Assembly (NCBI RefSeq): GCF_002896555.1
Contig: NZ_MNLH01000003.1
Location: 270,237 to 334,236, forward strand
Reading direction: 5' to 3'
DNA from: Gardnerella coleohominis
Lineage (GTDB): Bacteria > Actinomycetota > Actinomycetes > Actinomycetales > Bifidobacteriaceae
Length of the DNA stretch: 64,000 bases
The notes beneath the pieces are model-generated. The model was given only the letters and a program-made list of their open reading frames with translations. It did not search any database and was not told the DNA's origin. Positions 48,198-57,751 of the stretch are shown here, piece after piece. The first letter of the stretch is position 1; each line of letters begins with the position of its first letter. The position numbers were made by a program, and so were the translations under genes.

Positions 48198-49259
48198 TTA
48201 CTTTCCTGGGTCTGTTTGACCTTGATTAGAACGAGCTGGTCCAGGTACAACAGGCTTTGGTTTTTCAGTAACTAACTTACTAGGCTTCTTTAATTGCTTA
48301 TCAATTTCTTCTCGCATTGATGAGCTCATTTTAGTTGCATTATCAATGTCGTCGCAAATCTTAATTATCCATGTATCGAGCTGCTTAGCATACGAAGGCA
48401 TTAATTCGCTTACATTAATAATGCTTGTGTAGCTACGTCCTGCAATACCAGTAATCAAATTTATATTGTCATTTTTAGATTGCTGGGAATCGTTTATAAG
48501 AACATCGACTTTTCGGTCCTCAAGCATTTTACTAAAGTCAGAAACGCTTTTCGAGCTAGGATCGGTTTCTTGAGAAATAGCAGATAAGTAATCTTTTGGA
48601 GCGTTATCCTTAAGATTTAAATCTGACATAAGCCAGAATAAAATAGGAGAAGTAGAAGCAATCTTCAAATCCTTGTGTTTCTTAGCGAATTCGTCAAGAT
48701 AATCCTCTAGCTTCTTTTCTCTATCTTTCCAATCATTTAATCTTTGCTCAAATTCCTTGCGCTTATTTGGTTTAACGCGAGAAAAAGCTTCAGATAATGA
48801 ATTCGCCATTGCTTTTCTTGCATCTTTAGACATCCATAAGTATGGATTGTCTCCTTTAAGCGCTCCAACAGTACTTGCAGCGCTTACGTTTTCCGCTTGC
48901 TTTGGCAAATTCTTGGTTGCCCAATCGTCATAGCCTGCTCCGTTAGTTACAATTACTTGAGCTGAACTTAATGCTTCAGAAGTTTTTCCATTAAGCTTTA
49001 CGTCAGATATATCTGTATCTGCTCCAGCTAGCAAAGACACTACTTTTACATCTGTTCCGCCAATTTCTTTTGCTAAAGTACCCCAAGTGTCTACCGTAGA
49101 AACTACGGATATTGGCTTATTTTTATCTTCTGTCGGCTTAGTGCTAGTATCAGGTGTTTGAGATCCGCATGCTGCAACGCTTAAGCCTATAAGTGATGCT
49201 ATTGTAAATGTCGCAATAGTTTTGCATGTTTTCACTAAAGTTTTAACAGTGATACGCAT
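48198..49259 (-). CDS. ZnuA/TroA-family (SBP_bac_9) lipoprotein lacking metal-binding histidines
   Basis: Lipobox GLSVAAC is followed by the cluster A-I metal-binding fold: ISVVSTVDTWGTLAKEIGG, VVSLLAGAD, SAQVIVTNGAGYDDW, a long linker helix (residues 155-210), and VDVLINDSQQSKNDN. The usual ligands are absent: the HxxEP loop reads ADTDISDVKLNG, the H.W.DP motif reads NPYLWMSK, and the third site reads STSPILFW. The whole protein has a single His, in the linker helix (AKKHKDLK). A Lys/Pro-rich tail replaces the usual end. It either binds something else or no longer binds metal. AAGGAG is 8 bases before ATG. No permease or ATPase is adjacent. Confidence 0.82.
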   Translation of the reverse strand: MRITVKTLVKTCKTIATFTIASLIGLSVAACGSQTPDTSTKPTEDKNKPISVVSTVDTWGTLAKEIGGTDVKVVSLLAGADTDISDVKLNGKTSEALSSAQVIVTNGAGYDDWATKNLPKQAENVSAASTVGALKGDNPYLWMSKDARKAMANSLSEAFSRVKPNKRKEFEQRLNDWKDREKKLEDYLDEFAKKHKDLKIASTSPILFWLMSDLNLKDNAPKDYLSAISQETDPSSKSVSDFSKMLEDRKVDVLINDSQQSKNDNINLITGIAGRSYTSIINVSELMPSYAKQLDTWIIKICDDIDNATKMSSSMREEIDKQLKKPSKLVTEKPKPVVPGPARSNQGQTDPGK

Positions 49260-49406
49260 CGTTGTCGCTCCTTCCGTCGTTTAATTACGTCGGCAAGTGG
49301 CGTACGTTCTATATGTGCTCGTATTTTTACGCGCAGTGTCGTACACCTCTATACCTCACGATAGCCTATCCATACGAATTGTGCGAGTCGGGAAGGGATA
49401 ATTTTT

Positions 49407-50282
49407 ATGGTTATTGTATTAGACGGTAAGGCTTTAGCTAGCAAGGTTAAAAAAAGCTTGGCTCAGCGTGTTGCTTTGCTTAAAGAAAAAGGTGTAGAGC
49501 CAGGTTTAGGAACGCTATTAGTAGGTAGTGATCCTGGTTCACTAAAGTATGTAGCTGGAAAGCATAAGGATTGCGAAGAAGTTGGGATTCGCTCAATCCG
49601 ATGCGATTTGCCAGAAGATGCTAGTGAAGATGAAATTCTTGCTGCTGTCGAAAAATTAAATAATGATCCTCTTTGCACAGGTTTTATAGTGCAATTGCCT
49701 TTGCCTAAAGGCGTGGATTCTAAGAAGATTATTGAGGCAGTGGATCCTAAAAAAGATTGCGATGGAATGCATCCTTATAATTTAGGCGAATTGGTGATGC
49801 ATATTTCTGGAGATATTGTTACACCTTTGCCTTGCACTCCGCGTGGAATTTTGGCTCTGCTTGATGAGTATGATATTAATCTTTCTGGAAAAGAAATTTG
49901 CGTGCTTGGCCGTGGTATTACTGTTGGTCGAACAATTGGTCTTCTTTTAACTAGAAGGGGAGTTGATGCAACTGTTACGTTGTGTCATACTCGCACGAAA
50001 AATGTGCAAGAAGTTATGCGTCGTTCTGACGTTATTATTGCAGCGATGGGCAGTGCTGGATTTGTTAAGCCAGAAGATGTGAAGCCTGGAGCTGTGCTGG
50101 TTGATGTTGGCGTATCTCGCGTGTTCGATGAAGAAGCTGGAAGATATCGCATAAAAGGTGATATTGACGTTGCGTGTAGAGATTTTGCTGGAGCGTATTC
50201 TCCAAACCCCGGCGGAGTTGGTCCAATGACTCGAGCAATGCTACTTGCAAATGTTGTAGATATGGCTGAACGCTTAGTGTAA
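49407..50282 (+). CDS. folD: Bifunctional methylenetetrahydrofolate dehydrogenase/cyclohydrolase
   Basis: Interconverts 5,10-methylene-, methenyl- and 10-formyl-tetrahydrofolate with NADP. 291 residues: substrate site with the family motif SLKYVAGKHKDCEEVGI (catalytic Lys), GFIVQLPLPKGVD, KDCDGMHPYNLG, the Rossmann motif CVLGRGITVGRTIG, and the C-terminal PGGVGPMTRAML. GGGAAGGG lies about 9 bases before the ATG. Confidence 0.96.
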   Translation: MVIVLDGKALASKVKKSLAQRVALLKEKGVEPGLGTLLVGSDPGSLKYVAGKHKDCEEVGIRSIRCDLPEDASEDEILAAVEKLNNDPLCTGFIVQLPLPKGVDSKKIIEAVDPKKDCDGMHPYNLGELVMHISGDIVTPLPCTPRGILALLDEYDINLSGKEICVLGRGITVGRTIGLLLTRRGVDATVTLCHTRTKNVQEVMRRSDVIIAAMGSAGFVKPEDVKPGAVLVDVGVSRVFDEEAGRYRIKGDIDVACRDFAGAYSPNPGGVGPMTRAMLLANVVDMAERLV

Positions 50283-50426
50283 TAATCCGACACGCCCGAA
50301 GTAAAACACTTATTTTGGCTATGCCTATATATAACATTGACAGAGCGTGTGCAAAATGCGCCGCAAATATAACTAATAATTTAATATCGAGTAATATCCA
50401 CCCCAAGAAGAAACCACTAATAAGTA

Positions 50427-51929
50427 ATGGCAGAGAATAATAACGAAGTCGCCAAGGTTGCGATTAATGATATTGGCACCGAAGAAGACTTCATCAAGGC
50501 AGTCGATTCAACCATCAAGAATTTTGATGATGGTGATTTAGTTGAAGGTACCGTCGTAAAGATTGATCACGACGAAGTATTGTTGGATATCGGCTACAAA
50601 ACTGAAGGTGTAATTCCTTCCCGTGAACTTTCAATCAAGAAAGACGTTGATCCAGATGATGTCGTTGAAGTTGGCGACACCATTGAAGCCCTTGTTGTCA
50701 CTAAGGAAGACAAGGAAGGACGTCTTATTCTGTCCAAGAAGCGTGCACAGTATGAGCGTGCTTGGGGTGATATCGAGAAGATCAAAGATGCCGATGGTAT
50801 TGTTGAAGGTACTGTTATTGAGGCTGTTAAGGGCGGCTTAATCGTAGACATCGGTTTGCGTGGCTTCTTGCCAGCTTCCCTCGTGGAAATGCGTCGCGTC
50901 CGCGATCTTTCCCCATACATTGGCCAGAAGATTAAGGCTAAGATTCTCGAGCTCGATAAGAATCGCAATAACGTTGTTCTTTCTCGTCGTCAGTTCCTCG
51001 AGGAAACCCAGTCTGAAGTTCGCGAAACCTTCCTTTCGCAGCTTAAGAAGGGTCAGATTCGTGAAGGCGTTGTGTCTTCTATCGTGAACTTCGGCGCATT
51101 CGTTGATCTCGGCGGTGTTGACGGTCTCATTCACGTTTCCGAGCTTTCTTGGAAGCATATCGATCACCCATCCGAGGTTGTTAAGGTTGGCGATAAGGTC
51201 ACCGTTGAGGTTCTTGACGTTGATCTCGATCGCGAACGCATCTCCCTCTCCCTTAAGGCAACTCAGGAAGATCCATGGCAGCGCTTCGCTCGTACCCATG
51301 TTCCTGGACAGGTTGTTAAGGGCAAGGTCACCAAGATCGTTCAGTTCGGTGTGTTCATCTCCGTTGAAGACGGCATCGAGGGCTTGGTTCACATTTCCGA
51401 GCTTGCTAACCGTCATGTAGAGAACCCAGAAACTGTTGTTAAGGGTGGCGAAGAAGTATTCGTTAAGGTTATTGACGTAGACCTCGATCGTCGTCGTATC
51501 TCGCTCTCCTTGAAGCAAGCTAACGAGGCTGTTGATCCAAATTCTGAAGATTTCGATCCAGCTCTCTACGGTATGCCAGCTGAGTATGACGAAGAAGGAA
51601 ACTACAAGTACCCAGAAGGCTTCGATCCAAACACTAACGAGTGGATTGCTGGTTACGAGCAGCAGCGCGAAGAGTGGGAAGCACAGTATGCAGCAGCTCA
51701 CGAATTGTGGGAGCAGCACAAGGTGTTCGCCGCTAAGGAACTCGCAGCTGCAGCAGAATCCGCAGCCGCTGATGGTCAGCAGGAAGAAGCTGAAAAGAAG
51801 CCAGCTAAGGAAGAAAAGAAGGAAGAAGTTGCTTCCAACTATTCTTCTGAAGCAACTAGCGAAGGTGCTTTAGCTGATTCCGATCAGCTCGCAGCTTTGC
51901 GTGAACAGCTCTTAAGCGAAAAGAAGTAG
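50427..51929 (+). CDS. rpsA: 30S ribosomal protein S1
   Basis: 500 residues with four S1 (OB) domains at about residues 33-105, 120-188, 205-275 and 290-362; the third and fourth are the canonical pair (GVVSSIVNFGAFVDLGGVDGLIHVSELSWKH and GKVTKIVQFGVFISVEDGIEGLVHISELA). The C-terminal 130 residues are acidic and Ala/Glu-rich without a further S1 fold, typical of actinobacterial S1. Highly biased codon use fits high expression. No Shine-Dalgarno of normal strength, as is common for S1 genes. Confidence 0.95.
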   Translation: MAENNNEVAKVAINDIGTEEDFIKAVDSTIKNFDDGDLVEGTVVKIDHDEVLLDIGYKTEGVIPSRELSIKKDVDPDDVVEVGDTIEALVVTKEDKEGRLILSKKRAQYERAWGDIEKIKDADGIVEGTVIEAVKGGLIVDIGLRGFLPASLVEMRRVRDLSPYIGQKIKAKILELDKNRNNVVLSRRQFLEETQSEVRETFLSQLKKGQIREGVVSSIVNFGAFVDLGGVDGLIHVSELSWKHIDHPSEVVKVGDKVTVEVLDVDLDRERISLSLKATQEDPWQRFARTHVPGQVVKGKVTKIVQFGVFISVEDGIEGLVHISELANRHVENPETVVKGGEEVFVKVIDVDLDRRRISLSLKQANEAVDPNSEDFDPALYGMPAEYDEEGNYKYPEGFDPNTNEWIAGYEQQREEWEAQYAAAHELWEQHKVFAAKELAAAAESAAADGQQEEAEKKPAKEEKKEEVASNYSSEATSEGALADSDQLAALREQLLSEKK

Positions 51930-52002
51930 TTTCTGCTTAAATTTTAGAAACTTTACTTAGCAGTTGTTTTAGTTATAAATGACTGTTATGTAATGTTTTG
52001 AA

Positions 52003-52043
52003 TGTGCTCCGGTGATGTTATGTTCATCGGGGCACATTTTTAT
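52003..52043 (+). terminator. Terminator after rpsA
   Basis: 13-bp stem with two wobble pairs (TGTGCTCCGGTGA 52003-52015 with TCATCGGGGCACA 52024-52036), followed by TTTTTATTT. Confidence 0.9.
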
Positions 52044-52335
52044 TTAAAGCATAATTTTGTGTTTTTGAATCAACTTTTTTAGTTAACTCTAGTTTTGTGA
52101 GCCAACTCTAGATTTGTACACAAATGCAACTTTGTATTCGACACTAGCTTGGTATTAAACGATAGCTTGGTGCACCAAGGCTGGCTTGTTACTTAACATA
52201 AACACCGATTTGGGAATTATTAACGAATCAACTAGAATTAGCACTAATTTGGGAGCTATCGTAATTAGTTTTATGCGGTTAGTGGTAGCATAAATTTTGC
52301 ATTTTGTGCATAAAAGTGAGTAGAGGTTTGAGAGT
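52044..52335. other. AT-rich intergenic region with degenerate short repeats
   Basis: Contains imperfect repeats of AACTCTAG.TTTGT and of CTAGCTTGGTATTAAAC. No coding region or terminator is evident. The promoter of the L,D-transpeptidase gene must be here. Confidence 0.5.
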
Positions 52336-54024
52336 ATGACAAATCCTAACAATTTTACTGATTTTGGCGATAACGCAAATAATTCTGTAAATAATTCTGT
52401 AAATAATCCAAACAGCAATTATTTTTCATCTTATAATTCTTCCAGCGCGGAAGATAATGATGAAACTACTTCTATGAGCGTTGCTGATATTGCAAGCGTG
52501 TCTTCAAAATCTGACGACGGTCTATTTAGCGCATCGCCTGAATCGCGTAAAAATAGTAATAAAAGTCGCGTTAAGAATCGTTCTGCAGCTCCTTTCCTTT
52601 ACTCTTTGCTAGTTGTTTTAATTTTGATTGTTGGAGCTTATCTAGGAACTTCATGGTACTTCCATGATCGCGTTGTTCCTGGCGTGCATTTTGGTAACGA
52701 TAAACTTACTGAAAGAATTGTTGGCAAAAAAGCTGACGATGTTGAACGCGTAGTTGAGGATGCTGTCTCAAGCTCCGTGTTTAAAATCAGTGACGACAGG
52801 GGCAATGATCTTGATGCTAAGTTTGATGACTTGCATGTAAAGCCAGATGTGAAAGCAACTGTTCGTAATATTATGAGCGCAAAGCATGATAATTTCCTTA
52901 CTATGCTTTTCCCTTGGGTTGGAACAAATGTAAGTCTTTCAGTTACCGCAGATCATTCTGGAATGAATGCTTATGTTGTCAACTATTTCGTTAAAGAATC
53001 AGATCGAGCTGTACCTTACACTCCAGAATTCAACAAGAAAGAGAAAAAGTTTGTTGTAAAAGACGGCATGCCTGGACGCTCTATTGAGATTTTGCCTGTA
53101 GACGAAGCAATTAAAAAGATGATTGCAAATCCTGGTCATGTTGCTAAAGTCGCGGTTGTTTATCGCCGTGTGAATGCTCCTATCACACAAGATGATGCGC
53201 AAAAAGTAGCTGATCAACTTAATACTTTGCTTTCTAAGAAAATCAAGTTCGATAATAGCAATGGTAAAGATTTCACTTTGCCTAAGGAAGTTCTTGCTTC
53301 GTTTGTAAGGATCAATTCCGATGATTCCAATCATAAGATTTCGTATGATATAGATAATGATGCTGTTGGAAAGTGGCTTTCTGAAAATCTTCCTAAAGAA
53401 TTAAATCAAGAAAAGGTGAATCAGGAAGATTCCGTAGATAAAAATGGAAAGGTTATTCTCACTATTAATAAAGGTGTGAATGGCGTTTCTATTAAATATT
53501 CAGACGATATTTCTAAGAAAGTTATTTCAGCTTTGAAGGATCAAAAGGATATCAAAGTTTCTGTTCCTGCGGAAGTTTCTAAGTTTAAAGTTGATAAGAA
53601 ACTCATAGAAATGCGAATTGTCGTAGATAAAAGTAAGCAGATTGCAACAGTTTATAAGAATGATGAAGTTGTTAAGACATTCCCAGTTTGCACAGGTCTT
53701 ACCAATCTTGCTGAAACCGACAATGGTACTTTCTATATTTATTTGAGATACGACGTGCAAACTATGCGCGGTGTGCATGAATTTGATGGTACTACTTACG
53801 TTTTGCCTGGTATACGCTGGGTTAGCTACTTTAATGGCGGTGAAAGCTTCCATACTGCTGCTTGGAATTCTGTTGGAATTTCTACCGGTGATCCTGCAAA
53901 GCACGGTTCAAATGGATGTGTAAACATGTATGAAGCTGACGCTCGTTGGATTTACGATAATTGCCCTCGCGGTACCATCGTGCAAGTTATTGGAACTACT
54001 CCAAATGGTCCGGTGCGTAAATGA
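52336..54024 (+). CDS. Membrane-anchored L,D-transpeptidase (YkuD domain)
   Basis: 562 residues. An Asn/Ser-rich cytoplasmic head (about 85 residues), one membrane segment (FLYSLLVVLILIVGAYLGTSW), two PG_binding_4-type repeats outside (residues 115-400), and a C-terminal YkuD domain. Catalytic Cys528 lies in HGSNGCVNMYEADARW, a variant of the usual SHGC.R. The enzyme forms 3-3 cross-links or anchors proteins in peptidoglycan. Its ATGA overlap with the next gene points to coupled translation. Confidence 0.92.
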   Translation: MTNPNNFTDFGDNANNSVNNSVNNPNSNYFSSYNSSSAEDNDETTSMSVADIASVSSKSDDGLFSASPESRKNSNKSRVKNRSAAPFLYSLLVVLILIVGAYLGTSWYFHDRVVPGVHFGNDKLTERIVGKKADDVERVVEDAVSSSVFKISDDRGNDLDAKFDDLHVKPDVKATVRNIMSAKHDNFLTMLFPWVGTNVSLSVTADHSGMNAYVVNYFVKESDRAVPYTPEFNKKEKKFVVKDGMPGRSIEILPVDEAIKKMIANPGHVAKVAVVYRRVNAPITQDDAQKVADQLNTLLSKKIKFDNSNGKDFTLPKEVLASFVRINSDDSNHKISYDIDNDAVGKWLSENLPKELNQEKVNQEDSVDKNGKVILTINKGVNGVSIKYSDDISKKVISALKDQKDIKVSVPAEVSKFKVDKKLIEMRIVVDKSKQIATVYKNDEVVKTFPVCTGLTNLAETDNGTFYIYLRYDVQTMRGVHEFDGTTYVLPGIRWVSYFNGGESFHTAAWNSVGISTGDPAKHGSNGCVNMYEADARWIYDNCPRGTIVQVIGTTPNGPVRK

Positions 54025-55472
54025 GTAATAGTGACGTGCAAGATCATATCGACTTTGATAATGATTTAAGTGACTCCGATTCTGATGCAGATATAGATGC
54101 AGATATAGATGCGGATAGAGATTCTTCTTCTACAGACTCTGATTCTTCTGCAGATTCTGCTTCGGATTCGGAACGCAAATCAATCGTTGACAAAGTAGAG
54201 TGTTCTCCACGTAAACCAGCTAGGTGTATCAGCAGTACTCCAATTCCTGTGCATGCCACAGCAACACTGTTTGATACACCAGCGCCGGAAGAGCTTATAG
54301 ATGATAAACCATTTATAGTTCGTTGCTTACGAAAATTTGTTACATCATCAGTAGGCATGTGGATGCGTATAGCTGGTAAAGTATCGCGTAAATTTGGTTT
54401 TTATCCAAGTGTTGAGCCTTATATTGGCTATGGCACTGATTCCTACGCGCGTCTTATATGTCGTACAGTTTACGCTCCAAGTAAAGGACATCATTCTGTG
54501 CTTAAGCGCGGCATTTACGCAATGCTTGTTGTTCCTGCCGTACGCGTTAGAGTATCCATTTCTATTGATGATGTACCTGTAGAACGCGCGCAAGTCGGCG
54601 ATTCTGAAGTATACGACAAAATAGACGCTCGTGGAGTTTGCGGAGCTGAGTATTGTATTTCGGATCGTGCAGGATATCTTGATTTAATAACTGAACGAGC
54701 ATTATGCGTTGGAAGACACACTGTTACTTATAGTGTTGATGGCCGTGAACCTGTTGAATCTAGTTTATTTGCTATTTCACCATCTGCTTCTATTGGAATT
54801 ATTTCTGACGTAGATGACACTATTATGGTCACTCAGGCTCCATCTCCTATAAAAGCTGCTTACAATGTGCTTATTATGAATCCAGAACATCGCTCGCCAG
54901 TTAGAGGCATGTCTTCGCTGTTCTCGAAAATTTCTAAGCTTCTGCCAGACGCGCCATTTTTCTATCTCTCTACATCGCCTTGGAATGTTGAAGCTTCTAT
55001 TAGGCATTTTATTGTGCGTGAAGGTTTTCCTGAAGGTCCATTATTATTGCGCGATTTGGATCCAAGACCTAAAACTTTTATCCCAACCGGCCCTCAGCAT
55101 AAAATGGAATTTGCTGCACAGCTTATGGATGATTTTCCACATATGCGTTTTATTTTATTGGGTGATGACGGTCAAAAAGATCCGAGCACTTATGCGAAAA
55201 TCATTGAACAATATCCTGGTCGCGTGGCTGCAGTTGGTATACGTCAGCTCAAACATAATGCCACCGTAAAAGATTTTCGACGTCGTTGCGCTCACGATTT
55301 TAATATCTCTTTTTCTACTTCTCGCTTGGCGTATAGCGATATTGATAAAACATCTGATGCTGTTGGTGCTGCTGGAACTGTTAATGGAGTACCATTTTTT
55401 GTTTCTCCAGAAGGTGAATCTCTTTCAGAGATGTTGCTGCCTTATATTACAAATTTGTCAAATAATCTTTAA
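54021..55472 (+). CDS. App1-type phosphatidate phosphatase family protein (DUF2183)
   Basis: 483 residues. An Asp/Ser-rich acidic head with a 12-bp-encoded DADI repeat (54084-54118), a beta-rich middle domain, and a C-terminal HAD-like DUF2183 domain: nucleophile motif SDVDDTIMVTQ (Asp263), FFYLSTSPWNVEASI, RDLDPRPKTFIPTGPQHK and LLGDDGQKDPSTYAKI. The fungal relative App1 is a phosphatidate phosphatase; the bacterial substrate is not established. It is coupled to the L,D-transpeptidase gene, so an envelope role is plausible. Confidence 0.88.
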   Translation: MSNSDVQDHIDFDNDLSDSDSDADIDADIDADRDSSSTDSDSSADSASDSERKSIVDKVECSPRKPARCISSTPIPVHATATLFDTPAPEELIDDKPFIVRCLRKFVTSSVGMWMRIAGKVSRKFGFYPSVEPYIGYGTDSYARLICRTVYAPSKGHHSVLKRGIYAMLVVPAVRVRVSISIDDVPVERAQVGDSEVYDKIDARGVCGAEYCISDRAGYLDLITERALCVGRHTVTYSVDGREPVESSLFAISPSASIGIISDVDDTIMVTQAPSPIKAAYNVLIMNPEHRSPVRGMSSLFSKISKLLPDAPFFYLSTSPWNVEASIRHFIVREGFPEGPLLLRDLDPRPKTFIPTGPQHKMEFAAQLMDDFPHMRFILLGDDGQKDPSTYAKIIEQYPGRVAAVGIRQLKHNATVKDFRRRCAHDFNISFSTSRLAYSDIDKTSDAVGAAGTVNGVPFFVSPEGESLSEMLLPYITNLSNNL

Positions 55473-55677
55473 ATGCTGAAAAATATACTGTTGAATGCCT
55501 GAAAAACAGTAAAAAGTATAGTAGAAAATCTTTATGTATCTTCTGTAAATCTTTTATTTTTGGTGTGTTTCGTATGCACATATGTGTAAAATCTGTCATT
55601 AATGTGAGTTTGAACTCAGATTTGTGTTTAAGCTGATGTTGTGAATTAGTAAGTTTATAAGAGAAAGTGTGAATGTT

Positions 55678-56223
55678 ATGGGTGACATGGACAGCCAGAA
55701 TGGTGAATACACTGAATCAAACGATCAGACTCAGCCAGAGTACGGCCAGACTGAGTACGGCCAAGATCAGACTCAGCCAGAGTACGGCCAGACTGAGTAC
55801 GGCCAAGATCAGACTCAGCCAGAGTACGGCCAGGATCAGGCCCAGGCTCAGCCAGAGTACGGACAGCAGTATGCTCAACCACAATATGATCAGCAGTATG
55901 CTCAGCCTCAGTACAGTGATCCTCAGTACACTCAGCCACAGTACAATCAGCAGTATGTAGACTATTCACAGAATGAAGTTGTTGTTAGCAAGCGCAGTAA
56001 GATTGTTGCAGCTATACTTGCATTCTTCCTCGGATATCTTGGTGTACATAACTTCTACCTGGGTAAGACAGGTAGGGGTGTTGCTCAGCTTCTTTTGACT
56101 ATTTCAGTTTTCTTCTGCTGGATTAGTGGCATTTGGGCATTCATTGAGTTCATTATGATTCTTTGCTCTAAGCCAGGCTCTGAGTATCACCAGGATGGCG
56201 ATGGAGCTGAGTTGCAGGACTAG
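55678..56223 (+). CDS. TM2-domain membrane protein with Gln/Tyr/Gly repeats
   Basis: The N-terminal 100 residues are low-complexity: 42-bp units encoding DQTQPEYGQTEYGQ twice and a partial copy, then QQYAQPQY-type repeats. The C-terminal TM2 domain has two membrane segments (SKIVAAILAFFLGYLGVHNFYLGKTGRG...LLLTISVFFCWISGIWAFIEFIMIL). TM2 function is not known. ATG at 55678 is used; GTG at 55669 and ATG at 55687 are alternatives. Confidence 0.85.
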   Translation: MGDMDSQNGEYTESNDQTQPEYGQTEYGQDQTQPEYGQTEYGQDQTQPEYGQDQAQAQPEYGQQYAQPQYDQQYAQPQYSDPQYTQPQYNQQYVDYSQNEVVVSKRSKIVAAILAFFLGYLGVHNFYLGKTGRGVAQLLLTISVFFCWISGIWAFIEFIMILCSKPGSEYHQDGDGAELQD

Positions 56224-56265
56224 TTTTTGCAAATTTAGTTTTAAGCTTTCTAAATAATTTTATAA

Positions 56266-56316
56266 ATAAAAGATGTGTTTTAGAATCCAATTTCCGAAGC
56301 ACATCTTTTATTTTTA
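56266..56316 (+). terminator. Terminator after the TM2 gene
   Basis: 12-bp perfect stem ATAAAAGATGTG (56266-56277) with CACATCTTTTAT (56300-56311), followed by T's. Confidence 0.85.
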
Positions 56317-56380
56317 TATTTAAAAATAAGAAATTATAGTGATTGAGTAAATAAGAGAAAGTATTTAGAAGAATAATTTT

Positions 56381-56905
56381 ATGAAGAATATTGAAATTAA
56401 AAAATTAGATTATTCAGAAGCCAAAGATAATATGAATATAATTTTAGACTTATATCTAAAAGCGTTTCCTAAAGAACTTGATCGTATAGATAATGTTCGT
56501 GAACGCATATTAGATAGTTTGAAATATAACAGTAGTGCGCTTTTACTTGTTGCTATGATGAATAATCGTATTATCGGTGTTTTGTATGGCATAGAATTAT
56601 TACAAGATAATTGGTATGCGAATCAAATTAAACCATTTTTATCCGAAAATTATGATTGGTTTAATCAAAGCTTAGAGTTAAATGAGTTATTTGTAGATCC
56701 TGAGTTCCAGCATCTAGGCGTGGGTAGAGCTCTTATGAAGAATGTTGAAAATCTTAAATTATATAAGACAATAATTTTATCTACAGAAAAAGATAACAAT
56801 GCGATTGCTTTAGATTTTTATAACAAGCTTGGATACAGTTTATTAACTGATAATTGGAAATCCTATTACGGGCCTATTTACTGCGTGCTATATAAGAAGT
56901 TTTAG
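56381..56905 (+). CDS. GNAT-family N-acetyltransferase
   Basis: 174 residues with the acetyl-CoA loop QHLGVGRALM following ELFVDPEF, and a C-terminal DFYNKLGY. Substrate unknown. It is more AT-rich and Asn/Lys/Ile-rich than its neighbours and interrupts the actinobacterial rpsA-coaE-uvrB order, which suggests acquisition from a low-GC donor. Confidence 0.85.
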   Translation: MKNIEIKKLDYSEAKDNMNIILDLYLKAFPKELDRIDNVRERILDSLKYNSSALLLVAMMNNRIIGVLYGIELLQDNWYANQIKPFLSENYDWFNQSLELNELFVDPEFQHLGVGRALMKNVENLKLYKTIILSTEKDNNAIALDFYNKLGYSLLTDNWKSYYGPIYCVLYKKF

Positions 56906-56948
56906 TAAGGACAATGATAGCTTACGTTATTGTGCGAAATGTATCGTT

Positions 56949-56954
56949 TATAAT
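56949..56954 (+). promoter_or_regulatory. Candidate -10 element of a leaderless coaE mRNA
   Basis: A perfect TATAAT ends 6 bases before the first coaE ATG; no Shine-Dalgarno is present. Confidence 0.5.
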
Positions 56955-56960
56955 CAAAAT

Positions 56961-57665
56961 ATGACAATGATGCGGATTGCTGTAACGGGCGGAATTGCAG
57001 CCGGAAAATCTACTGTAGTAAACCATTTGCGTTCGCGTGGCGCGTTTGTTATAGATTACGACGTTTTAGCGCGTAAAGTAGTGGAACCAGGAAGCGCAGT
57101 ATTGCAACAAATAGTAGGCATTTTTGGGGAAAATGCCGTTAAGAATGATGGCTCTTTGAATCGAGCGTTTATTGCGGAGCGTATTTTTGGAGATGGCGAT
57201 GAACGTAAGAAAGAGTTAAGTAAGATTGAGTCTATAATTCATCCTGCTATTTATGATTGCGCAAAGCTTTTAGAAAGCGAATATAAAAGCGAGTGTGATA
57301 GGAAAATTTCTAAGGAAGATTGCTGTGAACGAGCATCTTTAAGTTCAGTTATTGTGCACGACATTCCACTTCTTGCGCAAGTAATTGACAGCATTCCATT
57401 TAGTTTTGACCATATTATTACTGTTGAAGCTCCTCGAGAAATTCGCGTTAAGAGAATGATAAGCGAGCGAAATATGACTGAGAGTCAGGCTTTAGCGCGA
57501 ATAAATAGTCAACTTCCAAGTAAAGTTCGAAAAGATATGGCGGATTTTGTAGTTGATTCCACTAAACCAATGGAATCTATGCTTAACAGTGTTGACGATA
57601 TGTTGAAATCATGGTTGCGCGAAATAAACAATAAAAGCGCTGAAATAGCGAAATTGGGGAAGTAA
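56961..57665 (+). CDS. coaE: Dephospho-CoA kinase
   Basis: Last step of coenzyme A synthesis. P-loop GGIAAGKST at residues 9-17, then GAFVIDYDVLARKVVEPG, ESIIHPAIYD and VHDIPLLAQV (the family's PLL motif). 234 residues with a charged insert of about 25 residues before VHDIPLL. Three ATGs lie within 10 bases; the first follows the -10 element by 6 bases. Confidence 0.93.
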   Translation: MTMMRIAVTGGIAAGKSTVVNHLRSRGAFVIDYDVLARKVVEPGSAVLQQIVGIFGENAVKNDGSLNRAFIAERIFGDGDERKKELSKIESIIHPAIYDCAKLLESEYKSECDRKISKEDCCERASLSSVIVHDIPLLAQVIDSIPFSFDHIITVEAPREIRVKRMISERNMTESQALARINSQLPSKVRKDMADFVVDSTKPMESMLNSVDDMLKSWLREINNKSAEIAKLGK

Positions 57666-57750
57666 AAAACTTGGGAAGTAAAAAACTTGGGAAGTAAAAA
57701 ACTTGGGAAGTAAAAAACTTGGGAAGTAAAAGATTGGGGAAGTAAAAGAT
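57655..57750 (+). repeat. Six tandem 16-bp repeats joining coaE to uvrB
   Basis: The unit TTGGGAAGTAAAAAAC is repeated about six times; the first copy contains the coaE stop, and the last two (TTGGGAAGTAAAAGAT type) supply the GGGGAAG before the uvrB ATG at 57752. Copy number would set how many Shine-Dalgarno-like sites precede uvrB. Confidence 0.92.
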
Positions 57751-57751
57751 T

